Part shown: positions 59,070 to 64,000 of the stretch, piece by piece
Position numbering within the stretch: position 1 is the first letter of the stretch
Layout of the letters: each line of letters starts with the position of its first letter
Assembly (NCBI GenBank): GCA_030490835.1
Contig: CM059975.1
Span: 36,674,133 to 36,738,132, forward strand
DNA: 64,000 nucleotides
Source of the DNA: Annona cherimola
Lineage: Eukaryota > Streptophyta > Magnoliopsida > Magnoliales > Annonaceae
Direction of reading: 5' to 3'
The notes under the pieces: model-generated
The model's database searches: none
What the model was told of the DNA's origin: nothing
The model's input: only the letters and a program-made list of their open reading frames with translations
Made by a program: the position numbers and the translations under genes

Positions 59070-61248
59070 TAGTCATGTGCACATACTAAAATCTCCATAA
59101 GTCATGATGTTAGAGAGCTTCTAAATTGATCAACTACACATCCACTTGTGTTAAAAGCTGAATCCGAAGCAATTGTAGATATTGGAATTGCCAAAATATC
59201 TCATGCTAGATGAGGTAATATTTTATAGTCCTTATTTTTAGACCACTGTGCCAAAATATCAAACCCAGGTGCCCTGCCCACCCTCGCTTCTTCTAGATAT
59301 TGATCCACTTCTATTTTTGAGTGTTCACACTTTGACAACCAATCACATTGATATCAAGCATTATCTTCACCAAAATCTTCCGAGTTCATGTTAACCTTAG
59401 CCACCTCATCACTATTGTCATCTTTAAATATAGTCTCACAAAGCTCAGCTTCATAAATGTTATACAACTCATACAATTTTTTCTTCACTTTCTCACCAAT
59501 TTCTAATGCTTTCTCTAATCCATGACTCATTTTATAATACTATTCAACATATCCTAAATTGTATCGTGAATCTAACACCACGACAATGATTAATAAAATG
59601 TTCATCTCCTCAAAAGTCCTCTAATACTTATCAAATTAGGTGACTTTTGAAGAGAAAGCAAGAGCCTTTCAATCTTATACACTTCTACAAAATAAATATT
59701 TGAAGTGCAATACAAAGAACCAAATACACAGGTAGTGATGTGATAAAACTTCTCCAAAAATTTACAAATTACTTTGATATTCTCTCAATCTTCATCAATT
59801 AGAGGACTGTCTAATCTAAAAACACTATCTTTATGAGCAAGCCAATCAAATGCCCTTTGATATTTTAAAGCAGATTCCAGCATTAAATATGTAGAGTTGC
59901 AACGAGTTGGTACATCTAAACATAGAGAATGTTTACATGTAATTTCTTCTTCCTCAATGCACATTTTGAATTTTTTGAGCCTACTTAGAGAACTTTTCAC
60001 ATATCTAACAGCAAATCAGATTCGAAGTATTGAATCTGTGTTTGGTAACAACAAAAAGTTTTCAGTTAAAACTTTTAAATCTAAAATTTTTCACTCTCCA
60101 CAACTACCCTATTTTTTAATCATTTCTTCACATTTTTCTATACAATTACCTTACTTTTCAATCATTTCTACACAACTATCAGCACAACTAACCTATTTAT
60201 TTCAACTTTATCCCATTTATTCTTCATCATTATCCCTATTGTATCACATCATTTGACAACTTCTCATCTCTACAACTTTTCATTCAAAGTTTTATCCATT
60301 CCCAAACACATCCTTTGATTTCATCTATACCATCTTTTACAATTAAATTTATCATATGTGGAGCACATCTAACATGCAAATATTCTCCACCACATAAAAG
60401 GCATTTTTTTTAGCATTCTTCTCCCAAAATTCTTTATAGCAACATCATTGGAAAAAGCATTATCTACACTAATAGTGCAAATTTTCTTAATGCCTCAACT
60501 TTTAAGACCCAACTCAAGAGACTGTGCAATAATATCCCCGATGTATGGTGATGGGAGAATACATAAACAAATAATCCTCTTCTATATCTTCCAATTTACA
60601 TCAATGTAATGTGCAGTGAGACACAAATATCCTTGATGTTGGTTGGAAATCCATAAATCAGTAGTTAAGGGAATACGATTAACTGATTGTTGAAAATTTT
60701 TTCTAATTTTTCCCTTTCTGACATATAAATATCCACACAATCTTTAGTAATTACAGCTCTTGTGACAATGTTAAATCTTGGTTGCAATGATTTACAAAAC
60801 TGACTAAAGCCATTCTTTTCAATAAACTTAGAAGGTAATTCATCATCAATGATCATACCTGTCATTGCCATCCTAGAGAATTCTTAACCAAATTTCCAGT
60901 TACTTTAAACATTTCCATCACTTCTTGATCTTGCATTAGTTGAAAATGTTAATAATTGCTGTTTTTTATTTTTATCATCATGGGGATACTTAGGGCATTG
61001 AATATCTAAGTGTCTTTTAAGTATCGTTGTACCATGACCATTGTTATGTTCATGTGATTTTTGTAATAGTTGCATTTGCATGTCCCTAAAAGCTTTCTAT
61101 TTTCATCTTTATCTTTAGTAAAATGTTCCCACATTGTTGAAGTTAACTTTCTAACTCTTTTTACCTTAGACTTAATCATAGATGTTGAAGCAACTTGGGA
61201 TTCAAGGGTGGGTTGATTAATTTTCATATATTCTTCAGCCATATACAA
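59070..61248 (-). pseudogene. hAT transposase (BED finger, RICESLEEPER-like), dead
   Basis: Minus-strand order: a BED-type zinc finger (TSTMWEHFTKDKDENRKL then CKCN and the H of KNHMN, 61248-61006); the conserved MIIDDELPSKFIEKNGFSQF segment with QPRFNIVTRAVITKDC (60871-60665); GGEYLHVRCAPHMINLIVKD (about 60400-60330); after the MITE, KKFKMCIEEEE and LCLDVPTRCNSTYLMLESAL (60000-59785, Trp to Cys in the usual PTRWNSTY); and the C-terminal dimerisation region (EVDQYLEEARVG, FDILAQWSKNKDYKIL, DILAIPISTIASDSAF, about 59320-59070) with at least two stop codons. Several frameshifts separate the pieces. A MITE interrupts the gene between KDGIDEIK and the next block. Confidence 0.85.
60038..60309 (-). 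mobile_element. MITE, family D, nested in the hAT transposase
   Basis: GTGTTTGGTAAC at one end and CCCAAACAC at the other. The interior, read on the minus strand, matches 24074-24363 (GATGTGATACAATAGGGATA, AGTTGTGTAGAAATGATTGA). It splits the transposase coding sequence. Confidence 0.85.
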
Positions 61249-61316
61249 TACCTAATTCTATATCAATTGCAACAAGACAAAACATAAATTATACAACCAT
61301 GACATAATAATGTAAT

Positions 61317-61800
61317 TTATATGAACAACCATAATTTGTAGTATTCATAGTCATTTGATTGTTCACATGTTAATACAGGGTCCATCAAAGGAGAAGCTTC
61401 AAAAAAGGAAAAACATATATACCGGCGGCAAGTTGGACAATAGCAAAACTTCGTGAACGAATATCCACCTAGGCGGAGATTTGAGAAAAACAACAGTAAA
61501 GTTGGACAATAGGGAGAGAGAGAGGGAGAGGGAAGGAGGGCAGAAGAGAGAAACCGCCTACCTGCCTTCAAGCTTGCACTGAACACAGGGGTCATCTAAG
61601 AGGGGTGATCGAGATTGGAATGTTGGATGCCACAGCTCGAACAGCGGAGAAACAGTCAACTGTGCAAGAGAGTTTGAGGGACTTGGAGGAAATTAGAAGG
61701 CTGGGGGAAACTTAGAAGGTTGTTATGATTAGGGGACGACTAGGGCACAACTAGCTGGATGCTACAGTAGGCTGCCGCGAATTTGCGATTAAACAGCACT
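61317..61800 (-). other. 5' region of the hAT transposase
   Basis: Less AT-rich sequence upstream of the BED finger, with a CTCTCCCTCTCTCTCTCCC tract on the minus strand. Probable promoter/leader; the 92-codon ORF here (61317-61595) has no recognised domain. Confidence 0.35.
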
Positions 61801-62191
61801 AGGGAAGATTGAAAGCTAGGGGACGACAGTCGACAGGCGTCACATGATGATGGGACAAAGAAGAAGGATTCTACGAAGCTAGGGCATGAACAGGGGAGCG
61901 GGAATGAGCGTTGTACGGGATAAGGGAGCGGGAAGGAACTTTAGGGCCGAAAAAATTACACATGTATATATGATATATTATATCTTATAAATGGGTTATA
62001 CGAGTTGGACGACTTATATAAAGGGTTTGATGGGTTGTAAAACCTCAACTTTAGTCCGTTTATTTAATTAAATGGTTGAACAGGTTGGCAGATCATAAAC
62101 TGTTTATTCAAAAATTTCAACCTCAATCCATTTAAATGGGTTGGATGGATGGGTTGGTAGGTTTACCATTACTATTAACACTACGCAGCAT

Positions 62192-62507
62192 GCAGAACAT
62201 GACAACGATCGGGTGAATGATTCACATCAAATTAGTGGTCACACGGCCACAAGAGAAGCTTTGGCGCGACAATAAACATTTGCTTCCCAGACGACGCTCT
62301 GAATCTCGCTCTATTACTGCGAAGTTGTACATTCGAACGGAACGCATAAAAAATGCACGTGTATGGATAATCTTTTCATTTTTCTCTTGTTTTATTCATA
62401 TCAAAGAAATAACTGGCAGGTGGCAGCAACTAGCAGCATCCACGCAGCGGTCCCCCTCTCTATCGGAGTCGTGGAGATGACGTTCGTACATCCTAGTGCT
62501 TGCGCTG
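62192..62507. repeat. Duplicated segments: partners at 57791-57844 and 42400-44180
   Basis: The first ~50 bp (TGCAGAACATGACAACGATC, then GTGAATGATTCACATCAAAT) match 57791-57844. The part from about 62330 matches the flanks of the non-autonomous hAT at 42.4 and 44.1 kb, in uninterrupted form. Confidence 0.7.
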
Positions 62508-62845
62508 GTCGTATGCACCCGACTTAATGTTTATAATTTTTTTTAAAAAAATTTTATAAAATTATTTATCTAAATGTATTTAATATGTGAATTAATTTTT
62601 ACTATTTTTGGAAACTAATAGATTTTTTTAGATTTTTAAAAATTAATGGTATTTTTAGTAATTTAAAATTACTAAAATGTTGCAGATTTTTAAAAATCTA
62701 AAAAATATCTAAAAATATAAAAAAATAGTAAAAATTGATACACATATTAAATATACTTAAATGAAAATTTGTGTAAAGAAATTTTAAAAAAAATGAGTGT
62801 ATGCACCTGGGTGCATTAAGACTTAATGCACTAGGTGGATACGAC
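62508..62845. mobile_element. MITE, family A-like, copy 2
   Basis: Ends GTCGTATGCACCC and GGTGGATACGAC form an inverted repeat. The core is a palindrome around TTTAGTAATTTAAAATTACTAAAAT, shared with 223-508. No ORF. Confidence 0.7.
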
Positions 62846-63878
62846 TGAGCCCCGATGCTTGAGATGCTTGGCAATCGACATAAGAAGAATCCCTAACCAA
62901 CACTACAGGCATCGGCATGCTTTCTTGTATCCCACAGCGAAGACAAGAACGTACCAAGGAAAATGTCCTTCTTCCCAAGAACGTACCAAGGAAAATGTGA
63001 GCATAACATATGGGTGAAAATAGTTTTGGGTTAAAAAATTTTCATCTTCTAGTTTCTCATATGCTTCCCAGCAATTAAGGGTGTTAATGAATCAGATTGG
63101 ATAGACTATTTAATAAAAGTTATTAACAACGATTTTTTTACTGCATATATTTATATATTGCAAATTTGAGGCTTAAGGAAGCAATCTGGTTCGTACAAAA
63201 ATAATTTTTCTTGTAGCGAAATGATGTTTTCACATCATGTATTGGAGGCAATAATATTTAATATTGCATCAATTCTTCTGGATTCAGTAAATACTAATTA
63301 AATATGTTGGCAGCATATTAAGTTGCCCGAGTACACTCCATTTTTCTCAACATTCGTCTTGACATGCAAATTACGGGAGTTTCTTAAACGAGATAAAAAT
63401 ACTTGTCAACCCCCCAAGGAAATGCAACAAAATGAAATGCAACAAAATGTAGAACATTAAGACTTAAAAATAAGGAGAGATCAAAGCCTGAATTTTAAGC
63501 CCCGAATCTAGAAACCTTCGAATCCTATAAATATATAATTATTAGAACACGACCTAGATGTAAATTGAGGGTGTGTGATGCTGGAACATCATCCGCTATG
63601 GTGGAATTGTCAATAAAACCACTTTGGATGGCTACGTTAAGGATATTTTATCTTCACAAGAGGAAAACAAACATCATGCTTAATAAGTAAGACTTGAAAA
63701 TAAACTTTAATTCACAAAATTCATGTCTTCAAAGTTCTCAAGAGAATTTTATTTATAAATAAGCCTGGGGAAAGCCTTACATTACTTTCCCGATGTGGGA
63801 CAAACAAAACGAAAAAGTGAATACATAAAAACTTATTTCTAACTTTTCAATGTAGGACAAAACAAACTCTCTGTCAAT
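62846..63878. other. Non-coding, nothing recognised
   Basis: Includes a short duplication AACGTACCAAGGAAAATGT (about 62949 and 62981). No supported gene. Confidence 0.45.
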
Positions 63879-64000
63879 GTGTTTAGAAAGTTTTATAACT
63901 TTTCTTTATCAAAAGTTATAAAACTTTTAAATGAAAAACTTTTAGTGTAAAAGTTTTTGAAACAAAAGAAAATAATGTGATATGATAGAAGTAGTGATGA
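63879..64000 (+). mobile_element. MITE, family D, cut by the window end
   Basis: Starts GTGTTTAGAAAG and continues to AAAATAATGTGATATGATAG and AGTGATGA, as in the family D copies at 24.1 and 40.7 kb. Confidence 0.7.

Larger units (their letters stand above)
58061..62191 (-). mobile_element. hAT element, ~4.1 kb, with diverged 8-bp TSD
   Basis: Spans about 58069-62183. Ends: TAGGTGTGTTAACG on the left and, read inward from the right, TAGTGTTAATAG. Both fit the hAT end rule YAGNG. Candidate target duplications are GGTCGCAT (58061-58068) and CGCAGCAT (62184-62191). The empty copy of the target near 57783-57790 reads GGTAGTAT, intermediate between them. Subterminal regions (58080-58240 and 61990-62160) are full of AACCCATTTA/AACGGGTTA words. 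The interior has a minus-strand BED/hAT transposase pseudogene. Divergence of ends and coding shows it is old. Confidence 0.8.

Overview
This is nuclear DNA from a flowering plant: AT-rich, non-coding for most of its length, and packed with plant transposable elements and fragments of plant genes (TAF6, peroxisomal enoyl-CoA hydratase 2, a PPR gene, the autophagy receptor NBR1). I cannot place the species or order. I found no intact, plausibly functional host gene. Every recognisable reading frame is a transposon gene or a decayed fragment.

Layout. 0-7.5 kb: small inverted-repeat elements (MITEs), then a nested minisatellite (3.62-4.69 kb), AT-rich repeats and a 50-bp minisatellite. 7.9-14 kb: a mosaic of three unrelated host gene fragments, all on the minus strand: the 5' end of TAF6 (exons 1-2), the middle of ECH2 (four exons with introns) and the 3' exon of a PPR gene. 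15.1-17 kb: a repeat element with an AGTCGACTTGG-type minisatellite; an older copy lies at 25.2-25.8 kb. 18.0-18.7 kb: the RNase H end of a LINE with its poly(A) tail. 21.4-23.7 kb: a probable LTR remnant carrying an array of about twelve poly(T)-poly(A) hairpins. 24-42 kb: MITEs, SINEs, tandem and segmental duplications.

42.5-52.7 kb is the most informative part. A 1.5-kb non-autonomous hAT element with a perfect 8-bp target duplication lies 164 bp from an 8.4-kb Mutator-like element (MULE). The MULE has terminal inverted repeats of about 1.09 kb and a near-perfect 9-bp target duplication. It carries a FAR1/FHY3-type transposase broken by a stop codon and frameshifts, a small GRF zinc-finger/coiled-coil/membrane-anchor gene directly downstream, and a captured, decayed NBR1 fragment on the opposite strand.

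54.9-56.0 kb: a satellite of about 180 bp. 57.1-62.2 kb: a SINE with a 15-bp target duplication inside a tandem repeat, then a 4.1-kb hAT element with a dead BED/hAT transposase that itself contains a MITE. Several insertions can be checked inside the window, because a duplicated copy of the target survives without the insertion.

No single undescribed functional system stands out. The best candidates for one are the MULE (long TIRs, transposase plus GRF gene, NBR1 capture), the three-gene mosaic and the T/A hairpin array.
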